Shown in pieces: positions 49,961 to 62,350 of a stretch of 64,000 nt of DNA. The notes beneath the pieces were generated by a model. The model was not told the DNA's origin. It saw only the letters and a program-made list of their open reading frames with translations, and did not search any database. The position numbers were made by a program, and so were the translations under genes. Source of the stretch: Ipomoea triloba (taxonomy: Eukaryota; Streptophyta; Magnoliopsida; Solanales; Convolvulaceae); the NCBI RefSeq assembly GCF_003576645.1, contig NC_044930.1, forward strand, positions 25,020,087-25,084,086. The letters run 5' to 3'. How positions within the stretch are numbered: the first letter of the stretch is position 1; each line of letters begins with the position of its first letter.

Positions 49961-50473
49961 GCAACCACACCTGTGGTTTTTTGGAAGCTTTTGGCAGAGA
50001 AAAATTTGGGTGTAGAAGAACAAAACTGATGTTGAGGCTAATTTTTGGAGAAATTTTTCTCCTACAAAATCAAGGATTTTACAAGAGAAGAAGAACAAGA
50101 AAAAAGCGCAACAAGCGCGTTTGTGTGCATCAGAGTGACCGCCAACTGGCGGCATTTTTTGGTTGCTTTTATGTTCTCTTTTTTTAAATTGTCAGATTGT
50201 TGTTTTTTTTTCTTTTTTCTTTTTTTTTCTCCCCATTTTTATCTCTTTTTTCTCTCCTTTTTTTTTGTATGTGTGCGCGCACGTATGTGTACACAACGCG
50301 CAAAAGGTGTAATGTTCAGTGCATATATAACTTTCAACTTTTTTGTTGGCAAGTGTGCCCCTCAAATGTGCATGTATAGTTTTGTATTTGCACACTTGCG
50401 GCAATTTTCTTTTTAAATTGTCAGGTGACATATAAAGATTTATCTTTTTAAAAAAATTCCTCAATTGAAGATG
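49961..50473. mobile_element. Candidate PIF/Harbinger-type MITE, TAA flanks
   Basis: The left end GAGCAACCACACCTGTGG and the right end read inverted ATGCATCTTCAATTGAGG share the G-GCA-CC-CA pattern of 5460-5795. TAA occurs directly outside both (49958-49960 and about 50474-50478). The interior has CG-rich and T-rich tracts. The ends are diverged, hence moderate confidence. Confidence 0.5.
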
Positions 50474-50478
50474 CATTA

Positions 50479-51978
50479 AACCCACCTAGGACATTATAAT
50501 ACTGAGTTATAATTAATGAGATGATATTAATTATTAGGATGCTGACTAATTGTAAGGGTGAAGTGATGAGATTGAGATTATTTGTGGATGATGTGACCTT
50601 ATAAACCATAAATATATGTTAAGAAGAAGGATATCTGAAAGTTTGTTGATGGCATCTATGAATGTGAGTGAAAAGAGAGGTACAGCTAACAGCCCAAGAA
50701 GATTGAGTAGTTGGTGTATTTGTGTTTTGGAAAATTGGTTTCTCCCTTTTATGTTAAACTCAATTTAGAGCCTCACTTTTGGTATATTTTATTAAAATCA
50801 CAAGTTTCTTTCAACACCTTCTCCGTCGAATTTGTGACACAAGGTCTTTCAGTTTTATTATTGTAGTTTATTTTTCTTGTGTAATTTGTGAGATATTACA
50901 TATGAACGGAGTTTACACCATCCACATTCTCAGAATAATTGTAAATTTCTCTTATCATAAAAAATCAAAAAATAAATAAAACCACCTACATATATTGTAC
51001 ATAGAAGATTCGTCAATTGCATCAAAGGAAGCAATCTTGATGGTATTGTTGAGCTCAAGAAATATTTTTTTCTCATATTCTTTCTCTCCGCATAATGCAC
51101 CGCTCTTACTAGTCCATTCTCCCATAGAAGACCATTTCTGTGTCTCCTGGCTGGAGAAGCATTGAGGGGTAAGTTTTAAATTATTAAAATAAATTTAAAT
51201 TGTATTCTTTTAGTTGATTTAACTGCCATATTAGCAAAAACATGGACAATATGTCACTTTGGTTTAATTTGACTCTTCAAATTGACAAATAGTTTAATAG
51301 CCTATTTAATTCATATTCCTATAGACCTATATTTATTTTTTTATTTTTAAAAAGTTCCTCTAATTTTTCAATTTCTATTTTCAATTTTGATCGGTGGGTG
51401 AAGTGGATGAAAATTTGAGTAAGAATAGGGGTGTGCAAACTTCGGTAAATTAGATTTTTTAAAATGTCGATTAAACGGTTAATTCGATTTGAAATTTTGG
51501 TTAACTGAAATTTTAAATACATATATAAATAAATAAATATATAATCTAATATGTAAAATCACTATAGATTTGTAGTGTTGTTATGGTATTGTTTTTGTAT
51601 ATTTTCTTATAGATTTATTATTTTATATATTATTTTAATTATTAGATTTTCAAGAAAAGTATTTTTCTGATTCAATACTAGTATCAAACATACAAGGCAA
51701 TGTAAACCTAACCAATAACTTCGTATAAACTTTGATCAAGGGAAACTTCAGTTTAAGAAATTACATGCAGTCATGCAGATAGTATTTTTCTTGATTCGAA
51801 AATACTGCAAACAATCGTGAAAGAGAGAAAGCACAAAATAGAGAAGCAATAGTTGCATACGCGAATGAAGAACGGGAGAAGAAAATAGAGGAGAAAGGAA
51901 ATTAAGGCTTTAAATTTTGATTTCAAATGCTTACATGTAGTCCAAGTAGGATAATAAGAAAAAAATATATAAATACAC
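50479..51978. other. AT-rich intergenic sequence
   Basis: No gene or element with clear ends. Short open frames are low complexity. Confidence 0.45.
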
Positions 51979-51981
51979 ATA

Positions 51982-52623
51982 GGCTGTGTTTGGCAGAGCT
52001 TATTTAGAAGCTTATAGCTTATTTTAAGCTACTAATAAGCTATAAGCTTTGTTTGGTAATAATCTCAAAATAAGCTAGTAACTTAAAATAAGAGCTTATT
52101 TTGAAACGCTACTTCAAGTAGCTTTTCAAAAATAAGCGAGTAGCTTCTTAAACTTCTTTCCATCTTTATCCTTATTATTTTAAATAAATGACATCATTTA
52201 TCCCTCCAATTAAAACTCTTTTGGCATTTTTTTCTTCAATATGTTTCGTTGTAATTTTAATTTGATATTTGTGTTTGAACAATAATTTTTGTATGAACTA
52301 ATTTTATGAATTATAAACATTTTGTTTTACTTTATATATTTTTAAATATATGTTCTTACTTTATATTTTATTAAATTATATTGATTTCATTATTTTATAT
52401 TTTAATATGTAAACAAATCTATTTAAATTTAAAATTATTTAACTTTGATGTAGATGTCCTTTTTAGTCTTTTTACATTTATCAACTTGTCAAAAAATTAA
52501 TTTTACCAAACACTTTAAGCATAATAGCTAGCTTAAAAGCTCTTCAGATTTCAGCTTCGAGCTTATAGCTTTTCAGCTTTCAGCTTTCAGCTACCATTTC
52601 AGCTAGATTTTCCAAACATAGCC
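51982..52623. mobile_element. Tourist-like MITE, 642 bp, ATA target duplication
   Basis: The ends GGCTGTGTTTGG and CCAAACATAGCC are inverted with one mismatch. ATA lies outside both (51979-51981 and 52624-52626). Repeated 'cagctttcag', 'agcttatagctt' and 'aagctactaataagct' words fill the ends. It is the long form of 28888-29137. Confidence 0.78.
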
Positions 52624-52626
52624 ATA

Positions 52627-53228
52627 GCATTCCAATCAGCGCAAACCTGTTATTAACTTGCTAAAAAAATGCCAATTGCTCTTCTTCTTTTTTTCGGGTT
52701 CATGGATAAAATTAGAGCTTATTCGAGTTTGGTGGTTTAATTACTATCTCAAAATAGTTCAATTCAATGACCTATTTGTACATTTTCGCTTATTTTTTTT
52801 TTAGATGACTTCTATATATTATTGGGACTTGGTATCCGTGTTGCATGTTTGACATTTGCATCATATTTTTGGACATTGACTTCATCCATGATACTTTGTT
52901 TCCTTTGAGTGAGGTGGCAAAATTATTGATATTAAAATTTTGGGTAAAATTAGTATTAAATATTAATTGAGTATATAATAAGAATTTATATGATATAATT
53001 TTTCAATTTTTAGCCATTGATTTGGCCCTGACTCCAGTTTTAATTTGTTTTCTGTGTGCCCAACTTTTGTTTATGTTTCTACCTACAGGTTCACCAACCC
53101 AGTATATGTTAATCACAATTCACAATGGTACCTATTGCCTTTGTTGTTCATTGCATTTGAAGTAGTTGTATATGGAGAACGTATAGGGAAGCTAACAATT
53201 GCATAAATTGGATGGCTTTTCAACTCTA
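52627..53228. other. AT-rich intergenic sequence
   Basis: Nothing identified. Confidence 0.4.
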
Positions 53229-53855
53229 ACAGGCCGTTTGGTTGGAGGGAATTTGAATTTCATTCTCACTTAATTCCCATATAATTCCAAAGTTAACTAA
53301 ATTCCTTAGTTTGGTTGGAGGGAATTGCAATTCCTTTATTTTCATGGAATTAGAATCCCATGGCCCCCGAGATTTTAATTTCATGGATTTTAGGAAGAAA
53401 AAAAGAGAGTCCTAAGACAAAATTACCCATATCTTTTTTAACCTAAAATTAATGCCCCATCTTCCCTTCTAGATGATAGCGTGTATTATTTTCCGACTAT
53501 TGTCAACAGAGAATGCCGTTCCTGAGCAATAATCATTTTAGACCAACCTTAATCAAGTATGTTTTCTCAAAACTCTAAGTATTTAAATTTGATGTGTATA
53601 TAGCATATTTGCCTACATTTTGAAGAACAAAATTTTGAATTTAATATGTTATATTTTTTGGGTGTTTGAATATGCAATGTGTTCAAGACTTCAAGAGATA
53701 CTTGTACTACAACAACAACAACAACAGCAACAACAACAACAACAGCAATAGGTATTTTGGACTTTATACTACTTACTCCCTCTCAATTCCCATGTATACC
53801 AAACATTGTAATTAAAATTCCTAGTAATTTTATTCCTGTCAACCAAACACTGAAA
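53229..53855. mobile_element. Candidate MITE with GGCCGTTTGGTTGG end
   Basis: The left end 'ggccgtttggttggagggaa' and right text 'attcctgtcaaccaaacact' are inverted. 'ttgcaattcc', 'aattcccat' and 'ggaatt' words recur in both halves. An AAC-rich tract is at 53707-53750. The right boundary is uncertain. Confidence 0.45.
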
Positions 53856-54796
53856 TTTAAACTCTCACTTTATTCCACGTTATTCTTTTCCCATGAAATT
53901 ACAATTCTTTTCCCACATAATTGGATGACTTTTTGACTGTTGTGATAGAAGGTGCAGTGGTATAGCCCACTCCAATAAGTGCCACCACAGGATTGTAACT
54001 TATCAACAGACACTAGACTTTTACGTGCTACCGATTAGTTCTGAAGGAATTAAGCCCTACTTTTTAGGACATCATGGAGTTGGCGCTTTTGTGATTCAAT
54101 ATGTGGTTCAACTTGACTTGTGTTTTGGTGTATTAATAAAAACACAAATTCCAAAAAATAAAAACACAATCAAAATATCATATAAATCTAATAAAATGTA
54201 TATAAATTCTTGAAATATGTTAACATATGTAATCATTTTGTACTTAGGCTTTATTATTGTTTTAGCAACATAGAAACCAAATTGAGTTTTTTTTTTCTCA
54301 TAAAATAGAAAACAGAAAAAAAAAATTGTTAGTAAATGTAAACACATACTCATTGAGAGAGAATCCATTGCATGATTGATATGCACGAGTCCACTGCAGT
54401 GTGTGTGTGTTTTTTATTATTATTATTTTTTTTGTTACTTAAAAAATCGTGATGAAACAGGACAAATGAAGAGTTTTTTCTTCTTCATAGAAAAATGGAA
54501 ACCCCTACTGGGAAACCCCTACAAGCTATGATAATTCATATTTAGTTCCAAATAATCTATAATTTTTTATGTCTATTAATTGAAATCTAGGTCACGTTTA
54601 GTCTTAAACTTTCAAATTGATCACCTGTAGTTCGTCTGTTACTTTGCTCTGTGAAAAATGAAGGGTAAAATTATCCTTTCATTTTACGTCAATGTATAAT
54701 AACAATTCCAAACTAAATTTTGAAATCAATAATTGAGGGATAATTGTAATATATTTAGTCAGTCCTATTGTAATTTAAGGCACAAAATAAATCAAT
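53856..54796. other. AT-rich intergenic sequence
   Basis: No gene seen. A possible diverged single inverted-repeat arm ('taggtcacgtttagtcttaa') lies at 54590-54680. Confidence 0.4.
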
Positions 54797-56790
54797 GATT
54801 TTTTTTGGTGAGGGGGAGGGACCCGGGGGTCCTAAGAACTATCCACACCTACTGATAGCAATACTCAAGGCGTCACACTTCAGCAACTTGGTTAAACCAT
54901 CCAGCAGGTCTTCTAAGACCGTGGTACCCCATTGCAAACTTTGACCCATGTTAGCAAGGTAATCAGCACACTGGTTCCCTTCACGAAAAACATGAATGAC
55001 TTTAATAGCTTCGAAGAGACTCATTAGCAGTTTGCAACCCTCCACCAACGTGTTGGCTTCCAGAGGTGAGCCTGAAGTATTGTTCAATGTTTGAACCAAA
55101 GCCTCAGAATCAAACTCCGCAACATCTTGTTGAACACAAGCTCGTTTCGACCCTTCCATAGATTCCAAAGTATGTGATCTTGTTGTTTAACACAAGCTCG
55201 TTTCGGCCCTTCCTCGTTTCGGCTCTTTTGTTTCAAATACAAGCTCGTTTCAGCCCTTCCATTGAACACAAGCTCCAACTGCATTCGGCCATTCCAAGTC
55301 GATGATCCGCGCAGTTATCTTTCAACCAAGTCGTCATCGGCAGATGATTCTTGGAGAAGAAATCAGGCGGGGTAGCATCTAAATCCCAGCAGGCTACCGC
55401 CTGATCGCACCGGCGGAAAAGGTGATCCGGACTCGTCCTCTTCATTACAAACTGGACATGTTACATTCTCCGTAAATCCACGACGCAGGCATTCAGCGTT
55501 CAACGTTCACTAGTAGGCCATTCTTTGTAATCTTCCAAAAGGAACAGTTTAATCTTTTCAGTGCATTTTGAACGCCAAATCCAAGTGAACATCAGGTCCT
55601 CGCCGCTACTACCTACAATAAACGAAAAAGCAGAGGATACTGTAACCATACCTGAGACCGAGTGAGGCCATGATAACATATCTCTTTGGTCAGGGTTGAT
55701 TGATATCGGGATGACCCGAATAGATTCAACTGTGTTTACCAGGAGAATCTGTTCAAGGGCCGGGATATCCCAACATACTCGATTCGTAATGAAGTTCCTC
55801 ACTTTGGAGCTATTAATTGTTGAGCGGATATTATATGAACATTAGTGATGTTATCTGCCAGAGGCTCGTCACCTCCCCGCCAATCATCCTAGAAGTTAAT
55901 ATTATCACCATTGTCGACTCTCCATTTGATCCCTTCCGAAAGGATCATCTGCTTGCCCTTCATGATGCTTCTCCATCCCCAAGAGCTATTGGGGGAGTCT
56001 GGAGTTGGAGAAAATCAACATTTTTTATGTATTTTTCCCATAAGGCTTTAACCCAAAGCTTGTTGTTGTCAAAAGAAGATTTGCCAGGCCATTTTCGTTA
56101 GGAAGGCCAGGTTGAAATCCCGAGCCATTCTAAGCCCGAGACCCCCCAAGTCTCGAGGTTTGCAAATGCCATTCCAATTTACCGTATGGACTTTCTTAGT
56201 ATTTTCAGTATGGCCCCACAAGAAGTTTCTGCAAATCCTATCAATCTCCTGACACACTACTTACCGGGATGGTCATGGCTTGCATGGCATAGATAGGGAC
56301 CGTAGCAAGAGATGATTGAACAAGCGTTCTCCTCCCCGCCATACTGAGGGAACTGACTTTCCAATTGACAAGTTTTCTACACATCTTATCGACCACCGTT
56401 GTCAAGGTATTCTTGGACACCCTTTCATTAAGGATGGGGATGCCAAGGAAGTTACCTTGATTGGAGGCGACTGGCACCCCCATGCAATCCCCAATGCTAT
56501 GCTTAAGCCCTGCATTAACATTGGGTGAATAAAAAATAAGAGATTTTGAGATATTAACCTTCAGGCCTGACGACTCGCTGAAATTGTTAAGACATTCCAT
56601 CATAGTATGGGTTTGATACTCTGAAGCTTCCCCGAACAACATCAGATCATCGGCTAAGAAAAGGTGGGAGATCCCGTTACCACCTCTAGAGATATGGATA
56701 GGTTTCTAAGAGCCTGCTTCAACCTTGTTTTGAACATCGTAGGGCCGTTCTATAACTAAGTTGAAGAGGTAGGGGGGCAATGGTCACCTT
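54797..56790 (-). pseudogene. LINE retrotransposon, 5'-truncated and frameshifted
   Basis: Minus-strand pieces of one LINE ORF2 in several frames. They are the reverse transcriptase from 'PYLFNLVIE' (about 56770-56745) through the catalytic LADD with 'HLFLADDLMLFGEAS' (about 56665-56620); the thumb region 56642-56241; 'WNGICKPRDLGGLGL' (56257-56069); a zinc-finger-like zf-RVT segment (about 55800-55300); and the RNase H domain (55168-54839), with 'VIHVFREGNQCADYLANMG'. An A-rich end (T8 at 54799-54806 on the plus strand) marks its 3' terminus. Stops and frame changes rule out activity. Between 55130 and 55290 the word 'acacaagctcgtttcg' recurs in direct repeat, an internal expansion. The 5' side stops at the tandem array at 56791. 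Confidence 0.88.
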
Positions 56791-57055
56791 GATATGCTCT
56801 GATATTTTTCGTCTATATCTAAAAATATTTCTGTTTGATTTTTTTTGAATATATGACTCTATTATAATGCAGTTCATTACTTTCTCAACCTATTGAAGCA
56901 CAAAGAGGATCAACTTGGTGCTACCTTTTTTATGTTTCGCCCCTACTGAGACATTTTTCTGGCTCCGCCACTAGGTATAGCCTATTGTATACAGGGTCTG
57001 TCCAACGACCAGCTCCATTTTCCCAAGTCCTGTGGCCTTAGAGAAATTTCAGGGC

Positions 57056-57286
57056 CATATATCTTTGTGTAAATGGGATGATGGAGATTTCATAATAGAC
57101 TTTCCACTGGACCCTCTAGAGGGTACATGAGAAAATTTTGTAGGACAGCTAAACAAGATTGTTCTCCACGAAGAGGAAGAAGAGGATATTGAGAGAATCA
57201 TCATAAATACTTCACCAGGTCCTGAATGTTTCATTTTAAGAAATATTTTAGAAGGTGATCCGTTTAAGTTTAATAGAATCATGTAA
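57056..57286 (+). pseudogene. Protein-like reading frame in array unit 1 (repeated in every unit)
   Basis: The plus-strand frame reads through 'WDDGDFIIDFPLDPLEGT', one TGA, then 'ENFVGQLNKIVLHEEEEEDI' and 'RIIINTSPGPECFILRN', ending 'GDPFKFNRIM' and TAA. Its composition looks like real protein, with an acidic run of five Glu and one Asp, and it is followed by a stop in the same place in all units. In-frame TGA and the lack of a start and upstream exon suggest a captured gene fragment. I do not recognise the family. The overlapping minus-strand 108-codon frame (57049-57375) is conserved only because the DNA is. Confidence 0.45.
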
Positions 57287-60200
57287 TTGTCCTTGTATGC
57301 ACATTTGAATAGAGACCCACTAAAATGTATTGTACATTTGAAAAAATTCAGGTGCTTCTTTCCTTTTTTATACACAATTTTTTAAAATTTATTTTATATA
57401 ATGCTACCTGAAAAACATTTTACCTCGAAAAAAAAAAAAAAAAAAAGAAGAAAAAGTTGAACAGTTAATAAAATCACAACTAACTGCTCTGATATACTCT
57501 AATCCTAGCTCTGATATGCTTTGATATAATGCTACCTGAAAAATATTTATATCGAAGTAAAAAAAAAGTTCAAGAAAATTTAACAGTTAGAATCACAACT
57601 AACTACTCTGATATGCTCTGATATTTTTCGTCTATATCTAAAAATATTTCTGTTTGATTTTTTTTTTTTGAATATATGACTCTATTATAATGCAGTTCAT
57701 TACTTTCTCAACCTATTGAAGCACAAAGAGGATCAACTTGGTGCTACCTTTTTTATGTTTCGCCCCTACTGAGACATTTTTCTGGCTCCGCCACTAGGTA
57801 TAGCCTATTGTATACAGGGTCTGTCCAACGACCAGCTCCATTTTCCCAAGTCCTGTGGCCTTAGAGAAATTTCAGGGCCATATATCTGTGTGTAAATGGG
57901 ATGATGGAGATTTCATAATAGACTTTCCACTGGACCCTCTAGAGGGTACATGAGAAAATTTTGTAGGACAGCTAAACAAGATTGTTCTCCACGAAGAGGA
58001 AGAAGAGGATATTGAGAGAATCATCATAAATACTTCACCAGGTCCTGAATGTTTCATTTTAAGAAATATTTTAGAAGGTGATCCGTTTAAGTTTAATAGA
58101 ATCATGTAATTGTCCTTGTATGCACATTTGAATAGAGACCCACTAAAATGTATTGTACATTTGAAAAAATTCAGGTGCTTCTTTCCTTTTTTATACACAA
58201 TTTTTTAAAATTTATTTTATATAATGCTACCTGAAAAACATTTTACCTCGAACTAAAAAAAAAAAAAAAGAAGAAAAAGTTGAACAGTTAATAAAATCAC
58301 AACTAACTGCTCTGATATACTCTAATCCTAGCTCTGATATGCTTTGATATAATGCTACCTGAAAAATATTTATATCGAAGTAAAAAAAAAGTTCAAGAAA
58401 ATTTAACAGTTAGAATCACAACTAACTACTCTGATATGCTCTGATATTTTTCGTCTATATCTAAAAATATTTCTGTTTGATTTTTTTTTTTTGAATATAT
58501 GACTCTATTATAATGCAGTTCATTACTTTCTCAACCTATTGAAGCACAAAGAGGATCAACTTGGTGCTACCTTTTTTATGTTTCGCCCCTACTGAGACAT
58601 TTTTCTGGCTCCGCCACTAGGTATAGCCTATTGTATACAGGGTCTGTCCAACGACCAGCTCCATTTTCCCAAGTCCTGTGGCCTTAGAGAAATTTCAGGG
58701 CCATATATCTGTGTGTAAATGGGATGATGGAGATTTCATAATAGACTTTCCACTGGACCCTCTAGAGGGTACATGAGAAAATTTTGTAGGACAGCTAAAC
58801 AAGATTGTTCTCCACGAAGAGGAAGAAGAGGATATTGAGAGAATCATCATAAATACTTCACCAGGTCCTGAATGTTTCATTTTAAGAAATATTTTAGAAG
58901 GTGATCCGTTTAAGTTTAATAGAATCATGTAATTGTCCTTGTATGCACATTTGAATAGAGACCCACTAAAATGTATTGTACATTTGAAAAAATTCAGGTG
59001 CTTCTTTCCTTTTTTATACACAATTTTTTAAAATTTATTTTATATAATGCTACCTGAAAAACATTTTACCTCGAACTAAAAAAAAAAAAAAAAAAAAAAA
59101 AGTTGAACAGTTAATAAAATCACAACTAACTGCTCTGATATACTCTAATCCTAGCTCTGATATGCTTTGATATAATGCTACCTGAAAAATATTTATATCG
59201 AAGTAAAAAAAAAGTTCAAGAAAATTTAACAGTTAGAATCACAACTAACTACTCTGATATGCTCTGATATTTTTCGTCTATATCTAAAAATATTTCTGTT
59301 TGATTTTTTTTTTTTGAATATATGACTCTATTATAATGCAGTTCATTACTTTCTCAACCTATTGAAGCACAAAGAGGATCAACTTGGTGCTACCTTTTTT
59401 ATGTTTCGCCCCTACTGAGACATTTTTCTGGCTCCGCCACTAGGTATAGCCTATTGTATACAGGGTCTGTCCAACGACCAGCTCCATTTTCCCAAGTCCT
59501 GTGGCCTTAGAGAAATTTCAGGGCCATATATCTGTGTGTAAATGGGATGATGGAGATTTCATAATAGACTTTCCACTGGACCCTCTAGAGGGTACATGAG
59601 AAAATTTTGTAGGACAGCTAAACAAGATTGTTCTCCACGAAGAGGAAGAAGAGGATATTGAGAGAATCATCATAAATACTTCACCAGGTCCTGAATGTTT
59701 CATTTTAAGAAATATTTTAGAAGGTGATCCGTTTAAGTTTAATAGAATCATGTAATTGTCCTTGTATGCACATTTGAATAGAGACCCACTAAAATGTATT
59801 GTACATTTGAAAAAATTCAGGTGCTTCTTTCCTTTTTTATACACAATTTTTTAAAATTTATTTTATATAATGCTACCTGAAAAACATTTTACCTCGAAAA
59901 AAAAAAAAAAAAAAAGAAGAAAAAGTTGAACAGTTAATAAAATCACAACTAACTGCTCTGATATACTCTAATCCTAGCTCTGATATGCTTTGATATAATG
60001 CTACCTGAAAAATATTTATATCGAAGTAAAAAAAAAGTTCAAGAAAATTTAACAGTTAGAATCACAACTAACTACTCTGATATGCTCTGATATTTTTCGT
60101 CTATATCTAAAAATATTTCTGTTTGATTTTTTTTTTTGAATATATGACTCTATTATAATGCAGTTCATTACTTTCTCAACCTATTGAAGCACAAAGAGGA

Positions 60201-61974
60201 TCAACTTGGTGCTACCTTTTTTATGTTTCGCCCCTACTGAGACATTTTTCTGGCTCCGCCACTAGGTATAGCCTATTGTATACAGGGTCTGTCCAACGAC
60301 CAGCTCCATTTTCCCAAGTCCTGTGGCCTTAGAGAAATTTCAGGGCCATATATCTGTGTGTAAATGGGATGATGGAGATTTCATAATAGACTTTCCACTG
60401 GACCCTCTAGAGGGTACATGAGAAAATTTTGTAGGACAGCTAAACAAGATTGTTCTCCACGAAGAGGAAGAAGAGGATATTGAGAGAATCATCATAAATA
60501 CTTCACCAGGTCCTGAATGTTTCATTTTAAGAAATATTTTAGAAGGTGATCCGTTTAAGTTTAATAGAATCATGTAATTGTCCTTGTATGCACATTTGAA
60601 TAGAGACCCACTAAAATGTATTGTACATTTGAAAAAATTCAGGTGCTTCTTTCCTTTTTTATACACAATTTTTTAAAATTTATTTTATATAATGCTACCT
60701 GAAAAACATTTTACCTCGAACTAAAAAAAAAAAAAAAGAAGAAAAAGTTGAACAGTTAATAAAATCACAACTAACTGCTCTGATATACTCTAATCCTAGC
60801 TCTGATATGCTTTGATATAATGCTACCTGAAAAATATTTATATCGAAGTAAAAAAAAAGTTCAAGAAAATTTAACAGTTAGAATCACAACTAACTACTCT
60901 GATATGCTCTGATATTTTTCGTCTATATCTAAAAATATTTCTGTTTGTTTTTTTTTGAATATATGACTCTATTATAATGCAGTTCATTACTTTCTCAACC
61001 TATTGAAGCACAAAGAGGATCAACTTGGTGCTACCTTTTTTATGTTTCGCCCCTACTGAGACATTTTTCTGGCTCCGCCACTAGGTATAGCCTATTGTAT
61101 ACAGGGTCTGTCCAACGACCAGCTCCATTTTCCCAAGTCCTGTGGCCTTAGAGAAATTTCAGGGCCATATATCTGTGTGTAAATGGGATGATGGAGATTT
61201 CATAATAGACTTTCCACTGGACCCTCTAGAGGGTACATGAGAAAATTTTGTAGGACAGCTAAACAAGATTGTTCTCCACGAAGAGGAAGAAGAGGATATT
61301 GAGAGAATCATCATAAATACTTCACCAGGTCCTGAATGTTTCATTTTAAGAAATATTTTAGAAGGTGATCCGTTTAAGTTTAATAGAATCATGTAATTGT
61401 CCTTGTATGCACATTTGAATAGAGACCCACTAAAATGTATTGTACATTTGAAAAAATTCAGGTGCTTCTTTCCTTTTTTATACACAATTTTTTAAAATTT
61501 ATTTTATATAATGCTACCTGAAAAACATTTTACCTCGAACTAAAAAAAAAAAAAAAGAAGAAAAAGTTGAACAGTTAATAAAATCACAACTAACTGCTCT
61601 GATATACTCTAATCCTAGCTCTGATATGCTTTGATATAATGCTACCTGAAAAATATTTATATCGAAGTAAAAAAAAAGTTCAAGAAAATTTAACAGTTAG
61701 AATCACAACTAACTACTCTGATATGCTCTGATATTTTTCGTCTATATCTAAAAATATTTCTGTTTGATTTTTTTTTTTGAATATATGACTCTATTATAAT
61801 GCAGTTCATTACTTTCTCAACCTATTGAAGCACAAAGAGGATCAACTTGGTGCTACCTTTTTTATGTTTCGCCCCTACTGAGACATTTTTCTGGCTCCGC
61901 CACTAGGTATAGCCTATTGTATACAGGGTCTGTCCAACGACCAGCTCCATTTTCCCAAGTCCTGTGGCCTTAGA

Positions 61975-62300
61975 GAAATTTCAGGGCCATATATCTGTGT
62001 GTAAATGGGATGATGGAGATTTCATAATAGACTTTCCACTGGACCCTCTAGAGGGTACATGAGAAAATTTTGTAGGACAGCTAAACAAGATTGTTCTCCA
62101 CGAAGATGAAGAAGAGGATATTGAGAGAATCATCATAAATACTCCACCAGGTCCTGAATGTTTCGTTCTAAGAAATTTTTTTAGAAGGTGATCCGTTTAA
62201 GTTTAATAGAATCATTTAATTGTCCATGTATGCACATTTGAACAGAGACCTACCAGGGAATGTATTGTACATTTAAAAAAATTCAGGTGCAGAATCACAA
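61975..62300 (+). pseudogene. Divergent last copy of the protein-like frame
   Basis: The same frame as in the other units with Glu-to-Asp, Ser-to-Pro and Ile-to-Val changes and one silent change, then a 1-bp insertion near 62175 that breaks the end. The substitutions are mostly mild, but four sites are too few to claim selection. Confidence 0.4.
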
Positions 62301-62350
62301 CTAACTGGTCCTGATATGCTCTGATCCTAGCTCTGATATGTTCTGATCTA

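Larger units (their letters stand above)
56791..62350. repeat. Tandem array, six 819-823 bp units plus one truncated divergent unit
   Basis: The marker GATATTTTTCGTCTATATC falls at 56801, 57620, 58443, 59266, 60089, 60911 and 61730, giving spacings of 819, 823, 823, 823, 822 and 819. Full units are almost identical and differ mainly in A- and T-run lengths. Each unit contains a minus-strand SINE 3' segment ('actttctcaacctattgaag'), a block reading 'ctggctccgccact', a protein-like plus-strand frame, and two related roughly 125-bp direct sub-repeats, each starting 'ataatgctacctgaaaaa'. The seventh copy (61730 to about 62350) carries point changes, a 1-bp insertion and loss of the sub-repeat block. 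This array edge looks older than the rest. Confidence 0.95.

Noticed and set aside
50197..50485. Several overlapping frames on both strands
   Set aside because: Low-complexity T-rich or A-rich DNA inside a candidate MITE; no conserved domain.
53707..53750. Poly-Thr coding region
   Set aside because: An AAC/CAA trinucleotide tract within a MITE-like repeat.
57049..57375. 108-residue minus-strand frame repeated in six array units
   Set aside because: It is conserved because the whole DNA unit is. Its composition is Ser/Lys-biased, it lacks family resemblance, and the opposite strand gives a more protein-like reading.
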